Positions 1 to 9,245 of a stretch of DNA of 64,000 nt are shown in pieces (within the stretch, counting starts at the first letter, position 1; each line of letters begins with the position of its first letter). The notes under the pieces are model-generated. The model had not been told where the DNA came from. It ran no database searches and saw only the letters and a program-made list of their open reading frames with translations. Source of the DNA: CBDDKS01 sp965230335 (GTDB lineage: Bacteria > Pseudomonadota > Gammaproteobacteria > Enterobacterales > Kangiellaceae); contig CBDDKS010000006.1 of the NCBI GenBank assembly GCA_965230335.1, forward strand, positions 1,612,001 through 1,676,000, written 5' to 3'. The position numbers and the translations under genes were made by a program.

Positions 1-1853
1 TAAGTATAGCCATGCAAACCAGTTTTTAATTCTTCTAAATATTGCTTTTGAATATTTTTATTAAGTTGGCTTTTGGATAATTGTTGGTAGTACTGTTGAA
101 TTAAATCATCTGTATTAAAATGGACAATCTCCAAAACATCCGATACTTTATCTCCCTGAGTGCATTTATGACTAATAAAAGCACCTTCTTTTTCTAATTC
201 AATATCGATTGCATGAGTATCACCAAATAAATTATGTAAGTCTCCCAGTATTTCCTGATAAGCACCAACCATAAAAATACCTAAGAGTGGTGAATTGGAT
301 TCAGAATATTCAGGAATCATTAAACTGGTCTCAACATCTTTTTGATTAATGTAAGATTCAATACGACCATCAGAATCACAGGTAATATCTTTCACAATAC
401 CTCGATGACTTAGAGGTTTGTTCAAGTGTTGCAATGGCATGATAGGAAAAATCTGATCAACACCCCAGACATCAGGCAATGATTGAAATAATGAGAAGTT
501 ACAAAAGAGTTTATTCGCCAGTTTAAAATTCAGTTCATTAATAATTTTTATATGACCTGAAATTTCAGAAGATAATAAAGGCAATACTTTTCGACAGATA
601 GCAAAATATAATTGTTCACAGCGAGCCAATTCTTGTAGATTAATTTTTTCATGGGTATAGAGCATGACGGCTTCATTTAAATAAAAGGAAGCACTATGAT
701 AGGCCTCAATAGCCGTTTCTGAATTTAACGATAGATAGTGATGCCATAGGTTTTGAATAATATGTGCATCGCGTTCATTTGCTGCTTTGGGTTCCAGCAA
801 ACCGGGTGGTTGTTCCTGATCAATAATATTAGTGATTAAAACGGCGTGATGAGCGGTTAATGCCCGACCGGATTCTGTAACAATCTCAGGAAAATCAAGT
901 TGATTGGTAGAAATAATTTCTGATAATGTTTGAATAATGGTATTGGCATATTCCTGCATGGAGTAATTAGTTGAACAATATGAAGATGACTGAGTACCTT
1001 CGTAGTCAACGCCTAAACCACCCCCAACATCTAACACATCAATAGGAACACCCATACGACACAGTTCAGTGTAATAGCGACCACACTCTTTGATACCTCT
1101 GCGAATATCAGAGATTGTTGAAATTTGTGATCCCAAATGGCAATGCAGTAATTTTAAACTGTTGGTGTAGCCTGTTTCCTGAAGTTGGTTGATAAATTTT
1201 AAGAGTTGACTGGGCGATAAGCCAAATTTGGATTTCTCTCCTCCAGTATCCTGCCATTTACCTTTGCTAATAGCGTAAATACGAATTCTAACGCCCAGTT
1301 GAGGCACAACCTGCATATGTTGTGCTTCTTCAAGAATCATTTTTAGTTCATTGAGTTTTTCGACAACGATGAAAACACGACGTCCCATTTGCTGACCAAT
1401 CAATGCAGTACGAATATATTCCTTGTCTTTATAGCCATTACAAATAACAAAGCTGTTATTTGGCATAGGTGTTCCTAAAATAGCCAATAGCTCAGCTTTG
1501 CTGCCTGCTTCCATACCAAATCGATGTTGGCCATGTTGTGTTAAGGTTTTGACAACAGAGTGTTGTTGATTGACTTTGATAGGATAAACACAGGTATATT
1601 GATTTTGATAATTGAAATCATGAATGGCCTGTGAGAAAGCATGATAAATTTCATCAAATCTTTCCCGCAAAATAGAATTAAATCGAAGCAGTAAAGGCAA
1701 AGACCAATCTTGTTGGTTTAGATAGTGAACAATATCCACGAGTTTCTTGGAACATTGTGGCGAATGTTTAGCAGTTACCCGAATGTCACCATCATCATCA
1801 ACAAAAAAATATCCATCACTCCATTGTTGGATATTATGGCTATTTATTGTCAT
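1..1853 (-). CDS. speA: Biosynthetic arginine decarboxylase (C-terminus cut by window edge)
   Basis: PLP-dependent enzyme converting arginine to agmatine, the entry step of the agmatine route to putrescine. The frame opens at an ATG read on the minus strand at 1853 and stays open to position 1, giving 617 codons; the family is about 630 to 660 residues, so only a short tail is missing. Visible hallmarks are the YPIKVNQQ segment holding the PLP lysine, HCHLGSQI, and the glycine-rich phosphate-binding stretch DVGGGLGVDYEG. The last visible residues, LKTGLHGYT, look like the normal end of the enzyme. It is preceded upstream by a DUF4124 gene on the same strand, 66 bp away, with no sign of a shared pathway. 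Identity is secure. Confidence 0.95.
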   Translation of the reverse strand, partial: MTINSHNIQQWSDGYFFVDDDGDIRVTAKHSPQCSKKLVDIVHYLNQQDWSLPLLLRFNSILRERFDEIYHAFSQAIHDFNYQNQYTCVYPIKVNQQHSVVKTLTQHGQHRFGMEAGSKAELLAILGTPMPNNSFVICNGYKDKEYIRTALIGQQMGRRVFIVVEKLNELKMILEEAQHMQVVPQLGVRIRIYAISKGKWQDTGGEKSKFGLSPSQLLKFINQLQETGYTNSLKLLHCHLGSQISTISDIRRGIKECGRYYTELCRMGVPIDVLDVGGGLGVDYEGTQSSSYCSTNYSMQEYANTIIQTLSEIISTNQLDFPEIVTESGRALTAHHAVLITNIIDQEQPPGLLEPKAANERDAHIIQNLWHHYLSLNSETAIEAYHSASFYLNEAVMLYTHEKINLQELARCEQLYFAICRKVLPLLSSEISGHIKIINELNFKLANKLFCNFSLFQSLPDVWGVDQIFPIMPLQHLNKPLSHRGIVKDITCDSDGRIESYINQKDVETSLMIPEYSESNSPLLGIFMVGAYQEILGDLHNLFGDTHAIDIELEKEGAFISHKCTQGDKVSDVLEIVHFNTDDLIQQYYQQLSKSQLNKNIQKQYLEELKTGLHGYT

Positions 1854-1919
1854 AGAAGTATCTTATGGCTTCTGTAAATTGTGTAGGAAACAGTGGAGCG
1901 GTAGATTACCAGATTATAA

Positions 1920-2387
1920 TTATTCTTTGCAGGCTTTTTTTATTTTTTGGCGCAATTGCTCAAAGTGGGCGAGGCGTTCTTTTTCATTCAAGGCATGACG
2001 TCCTTTCTCTTCAGAGTGTTTCCAGAGTATTTGAGAGCGTAGGGCTCTTTGTAGTTGATGTTGCAATTTTTTGCAGGTTGCGGCCTGCTCTTTTTGCTTT
2101 TCTGCGGCTTCTTGCTTTGATTTCTTAATATGTTGCCGTCTTTCTTTTTCAGCATTCATCCATTTCATGGCATTATCAATCGATTCTTTGGAACGATTGG
2201 CATTGGAGGTGCTTGTCGGTTTATGAGATTTAATAGAAACGATAGAATATTTAATGTTAGGATCGCTGGGAGGCGTATCGCTGTATTTTACATTGCCGGA
2301 CTTATCTTTCCAGGTATATAGTGGCAAATCTTTAGCTGTGCTAAAGTTACAGGTCAAAAAAAGAATGATTAAATATAATCTAAGCAT
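1920..2387 (-). CDS. Exported DUF4124-domain protein
   Basis: A 155-residue protein with an N-terminal signal peptide (residues 1 to about 18, ending STA-K). It is followed by the pattern LYTWKDKSGNVKYSDTPP (about 23 to 40), the signature of the DUF4124 domain found in many small periplasmic proteins of gammaproteobacteria. The remainder (about 60 to 155) is strongly charged and rich in K, E, Q and R, predicting a helical or coiled-coil tail with one cysteine near residue 105 and another near 153. The family has no established biochemical role. It lies just upstream of speA on the same strand and could be co-transcribed, but nothing shows a functional link. The call rests on the domain signature; the function is unknown. 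Confidence 0.8.
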   Translation of the reverse strand: MLRLYLIILFLTCNFSTAKDLPLYTWKDKSGNVKYSDTPPSDPNIKYSIVSIKSHKPTSTSNANRSKESIDNAMKWMNAEKERRQHIKKSKQEAAEKQKEQAATCKKLQHQLQRALRSQILWKHSEEKGRHALNEKERLAHFEQLRQKIKKACKE

Positions 2388-2554
2388 TTGATAATATTGA
2401 ATTATTTTATAGATATATCAAATATAAATAGGTATGTTTACCTAATTAGTTTTCATGATATCTTCGTTTATCGAGTTTAGACTTTAAAGTGGCCAATCGC
2501 CAGTGTCTGTTACTCTTTCATTCAATATCTTAAGAATAGATGAAATATAACACT

Positions 2555-2809
2555 ATGATCAAGCAAACAATGATTCAAGAATTGACAGATAAATTATCAC
2601 AACTGTTTCCAGACAATATGAACGATATTCGGCAGGATATCAAACAACAGATTCATCAGTTGCTGCAATCCAGACTTAATGATTTAAATTTGGTCACTCG
2701 AGAAGAGTTTGATGTTCAGGTTAAAGTGCTACAGAAAACCCGAGCAAAGCTTCAAGAGCTGGAAACTCAGGTTTTTGAGTTAGAACGTCAATTGAATGAA
2801 CACTCCTAA
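2555..2809 (+). CDS. ubiK: Ubiquinone biosynthesis accessory factor UbiK
   Basis: Small coiled-coil protein of the BMFP (DUF526/YqiC) family. In Escherichia coli UbiK binds UbiJ and supports the soluble ubiquinone-biosynthesis complex. The segment LVTREEFDVQVKVLQKTRAKL is the family core, followed by a heptad-rich C-terminus. An in-frame ATG at 2540 would add five residues (MKYNT), but the ATG at 2555 (MIKQTMIQEL) aligns with the usual first residues of the family and gives 84 residues, close to normal length. Neither start has a strong ribosome-binding site. The partner gene ubiJ lies 48 kb away in this window. The gene is followed after 63 bp by an ABC-F ATPase on the same strand. Confidence 0.88.
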   Translation: MIKQTMIQELTDKLSQLFPDNMNDIRQDIKQQIHQLLQSRLNDLNLVTREEFDVQVKVLQKTRAKLQELETQVFELERQLNEHS

Positions 2810-2872
2810 ATATTAGGACAAGTCTTTTATGATGATTGATATGTTTTATTTGTTATTCCATGATACAAAAGT

Positions 2873-4804
2873 ATGTTAAGTTTTAATCAAGTCAGTTATT
2901 CGCAAGGATTAACCCCTCTGGTTGAAGATTTTTCGGCCACTTTTTTTGCAAATGAGAAAATAGGCATCGTCGGACCGAATGGATGTGGAAAATCCAGTCT
3001 ATTTAAACTCATTTTACATGAACTGTCTTGTGATCAGGGTGAATTGTCTTTGTCTTCAGATTTACGTATTGCTCATGTTAGACAAGAAACACCAGGTTTG
3101 GAATTAACTGCACTGGATTACACTTTGGATGGTGACCAATCATTACGTATGGCACAAAAAAAACTCAAACAAGCTGAAGAGAAAAATGATTCTCATCAAA
3201 TGGCTATAGCACATGAGCAGTTAGAGATTGTTGGAGCTTATGATGCAGAAGCGAGAGCTTCACGTTTATTAAGTGGATTGGGTTTTGCTTCAGAAACAAT
3301 GCATAAAAAAATCAAAGAACTCTCAGGTGGATGGCGTGTTCGATTAAATTTAGCCCAAGCATTGATGAAACCTTCTGATATTTTATTATTGGATGAGCCG
3401 ACCAATCATCTGGATTTAGATGCTGTATTTTGGTTACAGGGTTTTTTAAAAAGTTATCAGGGCACGTTATTAATTATTTCTCATGATAGAGATTTTTTGG
3501 ATGCTGTTATCCAGCGCACATTATTTTTTTATAACAAGCAACTCACCGTGTATCAGGGTAATTATAGTCAGGCATTGCGTATTCGTTCTGAACAATTACA
3601 GTTGCAACAAAAGTTATATGATAAACAACAGACAAAAGTAAAACATTTACAGTCTTTTATTGATCGATTTAAAGCAAAAGCCAGTAAAGCAAAACAAGCA
3701 CAAAGTCGTGTAAAAGCTTTAGAGAAAATGGCTCAGCTAGAACAAGTGAAAACAAATCAGAGTTTTCAATTTGAATTTCTGCAACCAAAACATCAACCTG
3801 ATCCACTGGTTACCCTGGATAATGTAGATGTGAGTTATACTGATAATATAATTCTAAAAAATGTTCATTTATCTGTTCGCGTTGATAGTCGTATTGGTTT
3901 ATTAGGGCGTAATGGTGCAGGTAAATCAACATTAATAAAAACTATTGCTAACCAAGGTGTCGATATTTCTGGATTACGCAGTGAGAGTCATCATTTAAAT
4001 AGTGGTTATTTTGCACAACATCAATTGGAACAGTTAAATCTTGAAAAAACACCCATGCAGGAATTGCATGCTATAAATCCGACAATGAGTGAACAGGATG
4101 CAAGAAATTATTTAGGACGTTTTGCATTCCAGGGTGATAAAGTATTTGAAACACTACAGGGTTTTTCTGGTGGAGAAAAGGCTCGATTGGTTTTAGCATT
4201 AATGATTTATCAAAAACCCAATTTGATTTTATTGGATGAACCAACCAATCATTTAGATAGTGATATGCGAGATGCTTTAACCATGGCCATACAGAATTTT
4301 TCAGGTGCGGTTATTATGATTTCTCATGATCGTTACTTATTAGATGCGACAGTTAATGAGCTGTATTTGATTAATAAGGGTTATGTAGAAAAATTTGATG
4401 GTAATACAGATGATTATTTAACCTGGCTTAAAAGAAATCGATGGAGTAATGATCAAGTAGATAATCATGATAGTAGAGTGCCTGAAAATACAGCTGTTGA
4501 TAAAAAAACGCAGAGACAATTAGAGGCTAAGATTCGTCAACATTTATCGAGTTATAAGAAAAATCTAGATCAGATAGAGAAGAAAAATAAGATATTACAG
4601 GAAAAACTGGATAATATTGAAAGCGAATTATCGGATGTGTCTTTATATGAAGAAGATAGAAAAAAAGATTTAGAAGCTTATATACTACAGCAATCTCAAC
4701 TTAAAAAAGAATTAGAAGAAGCTGAACAGGCTTGGTATGATGCACAAGAGCGCTACGACCATGAATGTTCAAAAATTAAAGAAGAAATGTCTATCACCTC
4801 ATAA
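2873..4804 (+). CDS. yheS: ABC-F family ATPase, YheS type
   Basis: Soluble protein with two ATP-binding cassettes and no membrane domain, as in the ABC-F group that acts on ribosomes. Cassette 1 has Walker A GPNGCGKSS (about 34 to 42), signature LSGGWR and Walker B ILLLDEPTNHLD. Cassette 2 has GRNGAGKST, FSGGEKARL and LILLDEPTNHLD. The linker between them contains the arginine/lysine-rich HLQSFIDRFKAKASKAKQAQSR segment typical of YheS, and a charged coiled-coil tail of about 110 residues follows cassette 2. At 643 residues it matches YheS (about 637). The precise substrate of YheS is unsettled, so the family call is firmer than the role. It follows ubiK and precedes a phosphoribosyltransferase on the same strand. 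Confidence 0.9.
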   Translation: MLSFNQVSYSQGLTPLVEDFSATFFANEKIGIVGPNGCGKSSLFKLILHELSCDQGELSLSSDLRIAHVRQETPGLELTALDYTLDGDQSLRMAQKKLKQAEEKNDSHQMAIAHEQLEIVGAYDAEARASRLLSGLGFASETMHKKIKELSGGWRVRLNLAQALMKPSDILLLDEPTNHLDLDAVFWLQGFLKSYQGTLLIISHDRDFLDAVIQRTLFFYNKQLTVYQGNYSQALRIRSEQLQLQQKLYDKQQTKVKHLQSFIDRFKAKASKAKQAQSRVKALEKMAQLEQVKTNQSFQFEFLQPKHQPDPLVTLDNVDVSYTDNIILKNVHLSVRVDSRIGLLGRNGAGKSTLIKTIANQGVDISGLRSESHHLNSGYFAQHQLEQLNLEKTPMQELHAINPTMSEQDARNYLGRFAFQGDKVFETLQGFSGGEKARLVLALMIYQKPNLILLDEPTNHLDSDMRDALTMAIQNFSGAVIMISHDRYLLDATVNELYLINKGYVEKFDGNTDDYLTWLKRNRWSNDQVDNHDSRVPENTAVDKKTQRQLEAKIRQHLSSYKKNLDQIEKKNKILQEKLDNIESELSDVSLYEEDRKKDLEAYILQQSQLKKELEEAEQAWYDAQERYDHECSKIKEEMSITS

Positions 4805-4851
4805 AGTTATTAATATTATCCTTATTCATCAATAGAGCGATATAAAGAAAA

Positions 4852-5430
4852 ATGACAAACCCATTAGAAAAACAGAAAAAGTTACTAGAACATTCTGATT
4901 GCCTCTTTCAATATCAGGATATTCTAGGTGTTATTGATACGATGGCAGAAAGTATTAATCGTGATTTTCAAGATAAACATCCTATTGTCATTTGTATTAT
5001 GAATGGTGGTTTGGTGTTTTCTGGTCATTTATTAACACGATTAACCATGCCATTAGAAGTCGATTATTGTCATGTAACACGATATAACAATTCAACAGAA
5101 GGTCAAAATCTATTATGGCGTGTGGTTCCTCATAATGATTTAAATGATAGAGATATACTATTACTGGATGATATTTTAGATGAAGGCTTTACATTACATG
5201 AATTAATAGAAAACTGTAAAAAAAATGGCGCTCGTTCAGTCACATCAGCCGTATTGGTGAATAAACAAAATGAACGCAGGCCCAATGAGTTTAATAATGC
5301 CAATTACAGCGGAATAACGGTACCTGACCGGTATGTTTTTGGTTTTGGTATGGATTATCATGGATTATGTAGAAATTTACCCAATATTTATGCTATCCAT
5401 ACAAAAGATGTATTAACAAAAGATGCTTGA
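4852..5430 (+). CDS. hpt: Hypoxanthine-guanine phosphoribosyltransferase
   Basis: Purine salvage enzyme transferring phosphoribose from PRPP to hypoxanthine or guanine. The 192-residue protein has the PRPP-binding loop ILLLDDILDEGFTL (about 102 to 115), the glycine-containing IVICIMNGGLVF strand-loop (about 45 to 56), and the base-binding VPDRYVFGFGMDYHGLCRNLPNIYAI end. This is the variant annotated as hypoxanthine-guanine phosphoribosyltransferase in several gammaproteobacteria, where it can sit beside a nucleoside phosphorylase gene. Here a short phosphorylase-like fragment overlaps its last 8 bp, consistent with that arrangement. Substrate preference cannot be read from sequence. Confidence 0.87.
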   Translation: MTNPLEKQKKLLEHSDCLFQYQDILGVIDTMAESINRDFQDKHPIVICIMNGGLVFSGHLLTRLTMPLEVDYCHVTRYNNSTEGQNLLWRVVPHNDLNDRDILLLDDILDEGFTLHELIENCKKNGARSVTSAVLVNKQNERRPNEFNNANYSGITVPDRYVFGFGMDYHGLCRNLPNIYAIHTKDVLTKDA

Positions 5431-5590
5431 TGACTCGCAAAAACATATTATTTTAATTATGGCCATGCATCAGGAAGCAGAACCCATTATTAATGCATTA
5501 CATTTACAAAGTGCACCGCACTTGGAAGATATATTTTTGCCTACTTTGAAAGAACAAGCGCTACGAATTATTCACTATCTAGCCATATGA
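5423..5590 (+). pseudogene. Remnant of a purine nucleoside phosphorylase / MTA-SAH nucleosidase-like gene
   Basis: A 55-codon frame starting at an ATG inside the last codons of the phosphoribosyltransferase gene and ending at a TGA. Its first 25 residues, with the core IILIMAMHQEAEPIINAL, read like the first strand and loop of the MTA/SAH nucleosidase and nucleoside phosphorylase fold (hydrophobic strand, then AMxxEAxP). No such protein is complete here, since the family is about 230 to 260 residues. The last 25 residues could be the original C-terminus joined after a large internal deletion. The overlap with hpt looks like true translational coupling that has outlived the gene body. It could still be an expressed micro-protein. 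The family assignment is inference from a short match. Confidence 0.5.
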
Positions 5591-5624
5591 AGATATGTTT
5601 TCAACGTAACCAAGGGGAAATATT

Positions 5625-6182
5625 ATGATGAACTGTACCAGTTGTCACCAGGGTGTATTACAAAATGATTACCTGGATGACTTGTTTCCTTGTTTTACCT
5701 GCAATCATTGTTCTGGAAATCTGGTTTTCTTAAATGATTATTTGCGTTGGCTAGAAAATAATAATAACAAAGATGCTGTTAGTGATGTCGATACAGATGT
5801 TGAAGTCGATACAGATGATACCAAGAAAGCAATACTTTGCCCCAAAACATCTCGAATAATGTTGAAGTATCGTATTTCTAAAGATAGTGAACATCGATTG
5901 GATCTAAGTCCATCCATTAATGCGGTTTGGATGGATAAAGGTGAATGGATGTTATTAAAAAAAGCTGGTCTTGCTGGTAAACTCAATAAAATTTTTACTC
6001 ATGTTTGGCAAAGAAAAATTAGAGAAGATGAAACTTCATCGACTTTAATTGCATTATATGAAAAAGAGTTTGGGGATCACTATACAGATATCAAAGCATT
6101 TAAAAAGATAATAGATTCTATGAACAACAAATCGCAGGTGATTGCTTATTTAATTTCAGATGATCCTTATAAAATTGTTTAA
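5625..6182 (+). CDS. zf-TFIIB-type zinc-ribbon protein
   Basis: A 185-residue cytoplasmic protein beginning with a four-cysteine zinc ribbon (CTSC at about 4 to 7 and CNHC at about 27 to 30) followed by a hydrophobic turn. This resembles the zf-TFIIB ribbon found in small bacterial proteins. Residues about 50 to 68 are an acidic, repetitive Asp/Val/Thr linker. A second cysteine-containing block (ILCPKTSRIMLKYRIS) leads into a conserved-looking LDLSPSINAVWMDKGEWMLLK segment and a helical C-terminus. There is an AAGGGGAAA ribosome-binding site shortly before the ATG. Its role is unknown; the ribbon suggests nucleic-acid or protein binding. It stands at the head of three poorly characterised genes on one strand. 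Confidence 0.7.
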   Translation: MMNCTSCHQGVLQNDYLDDLFPCFTCNHCSGNLVFLNDYLRWLENNNNKDAVSDVDTDVEVDTDDTKKAILCPKTSRIMLKYRISKDSEHRLDLSPSINAVWMDKGEWMLLKKAGLAGKLNKIFTHVWQRKIREDETSSTLIALYEKEFGDHYTDIKAFKKIIDSMNNKSQVIAYLISDDPYKIV

Positions 6183-6220
6183 TATAATTCATGAACTAAA
6201 AGATATTTCAGGTAAATAGA

Positions 6221-6625
6221 ATGAATGAACAGTATCGAGTAACTATGCAGTATGCCCATCATGAAGATTCAGAATATGATGTATTAGAAGAGTCCGTAAC
6301 TGATGGATTATTAGACATCTTTCAATCGATAGATTGGGAAGGTGAAGCCATAAAAGCGAATACCATTCAAAAAGTATCACCTACGTTAACATTTGAATCT
6401 GATAACAAACGATTATGGTTTTCGGCGGTTTATGATGGGTCTTTGTCTTTTGTTTTAGATTGCCAGTTTTCTCAAGTTGTGAACAGTAGCTTTGGGTTAA
6501 TCAATAGGAAAAAATTACTGAAACTTTATCATGATTCGTTACCTATTTCTCAGGTAGATCAAGCGATCGAACTGTTTATGAAAAATGATATAGATACGTT
6601 AAAGAAATTATACAAAACATACTGA
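6221..6625 (+). CDS. Hypothetical protein
   Basis: A 134-residue soluble protein that I do not recognise. It has no signal peptide, no membrane segment and only one cysteine (about residue 86). The composition is mixed and globular, with an acidic N-terminal third and a helical C-terminus ending in alternating lysine and hydrophobic residues. It starts 38 bp after the zinc-ribbon gene on the same strand, so the two may share a transcript. Its base composition is like its neighbours. The frame is supported by position, length and lack of a competing frame, not by a family match. Confidence 0.6.
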   Translation: MNEQYRVTMQYAHHEDSEYDVLEESVTDGLLDIFQSIDWEGEAIKANTIQKVSPTLTFESDNKRLWFSAVYDGSLSFVLDCQFSQVVNSSFGLINRKKLLKLYHDSLPISQVDQAIELFMKNDIDTLKKLYKTY

Positions 6626-6703
6626 TTTGAATGATACTCGGGTGCACAAAATAGATTATAAAATGATCGGTTAAATAGTGAGGCATAAACTGGAAGCAGA
6701 GAT

Positions 6704-7246
6704 ATGAATCATAAAAATACATTGTTTACCTTATTAATATTGTTTCTGTGTCATAGCTGGGTAGTGGCTGAAGAATTAGAAAGCGCTCTGCTATATGGAA
6801 AGCTATTGACTGAAGCCGTTAAAGGAAAAAATAAAGTCAGATTAAAGAAGTTACCGGAATATAAAAAAATCAAGCAATACCTTTCACAAAATAAATGTTC
6901 TAAATATAAATATAAAGCTTATATCGTTGGACCAAAAGATAAACAGTTTTTATATTTGATTGGTAAAAGAGGTAAAAGTGTTATATTAGGTCGTCACTTT
7001 AAGGTACCTATTATTAACGGAGCAATTGATATAACGCATTTTGAAAAATCAACTAAAGGATGTTTAAATTTTGGTAAACCAAAGCCTGATGTTGCAGCAT
7101 TAAGTGCGACCCATCTAAAAGCTTATCCCAATGAGTTTCATATTTTACAGTCTCAGTTATCAGGATTAACTTTTTATATTATTACAAATACAGGCACTTA
7201 CTCTGTTAAAAAAGGAAAGATTAAAAAACTTGAGGAGAAAGACTAA
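6704..7246 (+). CDS. Exported protein of unknown function
   Basis: A 180-residue protein with a clear signal peptide: positive MNHK, then the hydrophobic core LFTLLILFLCHSWV, with probable cleavage after VVA at about 22. The mature part is lysine-rich and basic, with two cysteines (about 65 and 125) that could form a disulfide in the periplasm. No known domain is apparent. It is the last gene of a co-directional run; a hairpin (part of an R1 repeat fragment) lies about 20 bp past its stop codon, and the next gene, hslU, converges from the other side. Confidence 0.65.
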   Translation: MNHKNTLFTLLILFLCHSWVVAEELESALLYGKLLTEAVKGKNKVRLKKLPEYKKIKQYLSQNKCSKYKYKAYIVGPKDKQFLYLIGKRGKSVILGRHFKVPIINGAIDITHFEKSTKGCLNFGKPKPDVAALSATHLKAYPNEFHILQSQLSGLTFYIITNTGTYSVKKGKIKKLEEKD

Positions 7247-7250
7247 CATT

Positions 7251-7304
7251 AGTCCTGAAAGTCAGCTCTCTTTTTGCAATCATTCAAAAAGAGAAGAAAA
7301 AAAT
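7251..7304. repeat. R1 repeat, truncated copy E, with hairpin between convergent genes
   Basis: The stretch from TCCTGAAAGTCAG to GAGAAGAAAAAA matches the left-central part of the R1 repeat seen complete near 28 kb and 42.4 kb. It contains the conserved hairpin with arms CTCTTTTTG (7268 to 7276) and CAAAAAGAG (7285 to 7293) around an 8-nt loop. The arm sequence differs from the other copies, but pairing is kept. Located between a rightward gene and hslU arriving leftward, the hairpin may also help end transcription. Confidence 0.65.
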
Positions 7305-7310
7305 AATTGT

Positions 7311-8648
7311 TTATAAAATATATTGACTTAAATCAACATCATCCACCAAATCAGAAAGCTGCTGATTCACATAACTGGCATCAATGGTGAGATGTTCCTG
7401 GTTATCTGTTGCTTTAAATGAAATATCATCAAGCAGGCGTTCCATAACAGTGTGTAATCGGCGGGCACCAATATTTTCAGTTTTTTCATTCACTTCCCAG
7501 GCGATTTCAGCAATACGTTGAATACCATCATCAGAGAAAGTGATTTTTTGATTTTCGGTAGCCAATAAAGCAGTATATTGTTTGGTTAATGAGGCATCGG
7601 GTTCTGTTAAAATACGAACAAAGTCATCAACAGAAAGGGCTTTTAATTCAACTCGGATAGGTAAACGTCCTTGCAATTCTGGAATTAAGTCGGAAGGTTT
7701 TGATAAATGAAAAGCACCGGAAGCAATAAATAAAATATGGTCACTTTTTATCATGCCGTATTTTGTACTGATGGTACAACCTTCAACCAAAGGTAATAAA
7801 TCTCTTTGAACACCTTCACGGGAAACATCGCCACCACTGCCTTCCTGGCGTTTAGCAACTTTATCAATTTCATCAAGAAAAACAATGCCATTTTGTTCAA
7901 CGGCTTCTACAGCCCGGTTTTTTAAATCATCTAAGTTAATGAGTTTTTCTGCTTCTTCTTCACGTACTAATTTAAAAGCGTCTTTGACTTTTAATTTACG
8001 ACGTTTTGTTTTTCCTTGAGACATGCTTTGAAACATACCTTGTAATTGATTGGTCATTTCTTCCATACCGGGTGGTGCCATAATTTCTATGCCAACATTC
8101 ACACCAGCCACTTCAATTTCAATATCTTTATCGTCCAAATCACCTTCCAGTAATTTTTTTCTGAATAATTGTCTTGTACTATTACTTTGCTCTAATGCGG
8201 TTTCTGTTTCTTCAAAGCTACTGCGTGCGGGTGGTAGTAATGCATCAAGAATACGTTCTTCAGCTGCCAATTCTGCTTTGGGTTTGACGCTGTCGAGTTC
8301 TTGTTCTTTTAACATTTTAAAGGCTGCATCGACCAAATCTCTGACTATCGATTCTACATCCCGACCAACATAACCCACTTCGGTAAATTTAGTGGCTTCG
8401 ACTTTAATAAAAGGTGCGTTTGATAAACGAGCCAGTCTTCTGGCAATTTCTGTTTTACCAACACCAGTAGGGCCTATCATTAAAATATTTTTGGGTGTGA
8501 TTTCATTGCGAAGTTCTTCGCTTACCTGCATTCGACGCCATCTATTTCGAAGAGCAATAGCGACAGCACGTTTGGCATCGTTTTGTCCAATGATATGCTT
8601 ATCTAGTTCGTGAACGATTTCTCTTGGTGTCATATGGTTGCTGCTCAT
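7311..8648 (-). CDS. hslU: ATP-dependent protease ATPase subunit HslU
   Basis: AAA+ unfoldase that feeds proteins into the HslV peptidase (HslUV, ClpYQ) in the cytoplasm. Features in order: N-terminal MTPREIVHELDKHIIGQ, Walker A GPTGVGKT (59 to 66), the pore-loop region FTEVGYVGRDVES (about 88 to 100), an intermediate domain (about 110 to 240), Walker B IVFLDEID (255 to 262), and the C-terminal tail LSQYIL. That tail inserts into HslV in the known complex. The 445 residues match the family (about 443). It follows hslV by 51 bp and is surely co-transcribed with it from the candidate heat-shock promoter upstream of hslV. Confidence 0.98.
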   Translation of the reverse strand: MSSNHMTPREIVHELDKHIIGQNDAKRAVAIALRNRWRRMQVSEELRNEITPKNILMIGPTGVGKTEIARRLARLSNAPFIKVEATKFTEVGYVGRDVESIVRDLVDAAFKMLKEQELDSVKPKAELAAEERILDALLPPARSSFEETETALEQSNSTRQLFRKKLLEGDLDDKDIEIEVAGVNVGIEIMAPPGMEEMTNQLQGMFQSMSQGKTKRRKLKVKDAFKLVREEEAEKLINLDDLKNRAVEAVEQNGIVFLDEIDKVAKRQEGSGGDVSREGVQRDLLPLVEGCTISTKYGMIKSDHILFIASGAFHLSKPSDLIPELQGRLPIRVELKALSVDDFVRILTEPDASLTKQYTALLATENQKITFSDDGIQRIAEIAWEVNEKTENIGARRLHTVMERLLDDISFKATDNQEHLTIDASYVNQQLSDLVDDVDLSQYIL

Positions 8649-8699
8649 ATTACAATTACTCTTATCAATAAAAATGTATTCGGATGAGTGGAGAATAAA

Positions 8700-9245
8700 C
8701 TAATCGTTTAATTCTTCGATAGTGAGGTTATGGTTGGTGTAGACACAGATATCGCCAGCGATTTTCAGTGACTTTTCAACAACATCTTTGGATGATAGGT
8801 CCGTATTTTCTAAAAGGGCTTTTGCTGCGGACTGTGCGAAGGAGCCACCTGAACCTATGGCTAATAAACCATGTTCATTTTCAGGTTCAATCACATCACC
8901 AGTACCTGAAATAATAAATGAATGCTCTTTGTCAGCAACAATTAACAGAGCTTCTAATTTACGAAGCATGCGGTCAGTTCGCCAGTCTTTTGCCATTTCA
9001 ACGGCAGCACGCATCATTTTTCCATGATGAAGTTCTAATTTCGCTTCAAAACGCTCGAATAAGGTAAAAGCATCAGCTGTGCCTCCTGCAAAACCTGCTA
9101 AAACTTTATTATGATATAGTCGACGCACTTTACGAGCGTTACCCTTCATCACAGTATTACCCATAGAAACCTGGCCATCACCACCAATAACAACATGGCC
9201 GGCGCGACGTACCGATAAAATAGTGGTGCCTCGAAATTGCTGCAA
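8700..9245 (-). CDS. hslV: ATP-dependent protease peptidase subunit HslV
   Basis: N-terminal-threonine peptidase of the HslUV complex. The precursor starts MQQFRG, and removal of those residues would expose the catalytic threonine of TTILSVRR (residue 7). Gammaproteobacteria include both this six-residue propeptide form and a form with only the initiator methionine. GGDGQVSMGNTV, KVLAGFAGGTADAF and the GSGGSFAQSAAKAL segment are family landmarks, and the 181-residue length is normal. An AAGGAA ribosome-binding site precedes the start. It heads the hslVU operon and is transcribed away from rapA. Confidence 0.98.
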   Translation of the reverse strand: MQQFRGTTILSVRRAGHVVIGGDGQVSMGNTVMKGNARKVRRLYHNKVLAGFAGGTADAFTLFERFEAKLELHHGKMMRAAVEMAKDWRTDRMLRKLEALLIVADKEHSFIISGTGDVIEPENEHGLLAIGSGGSFAQSAAKALLENTDLSSKDVVEKSLKIAGDICVYTNHNLTIEELND

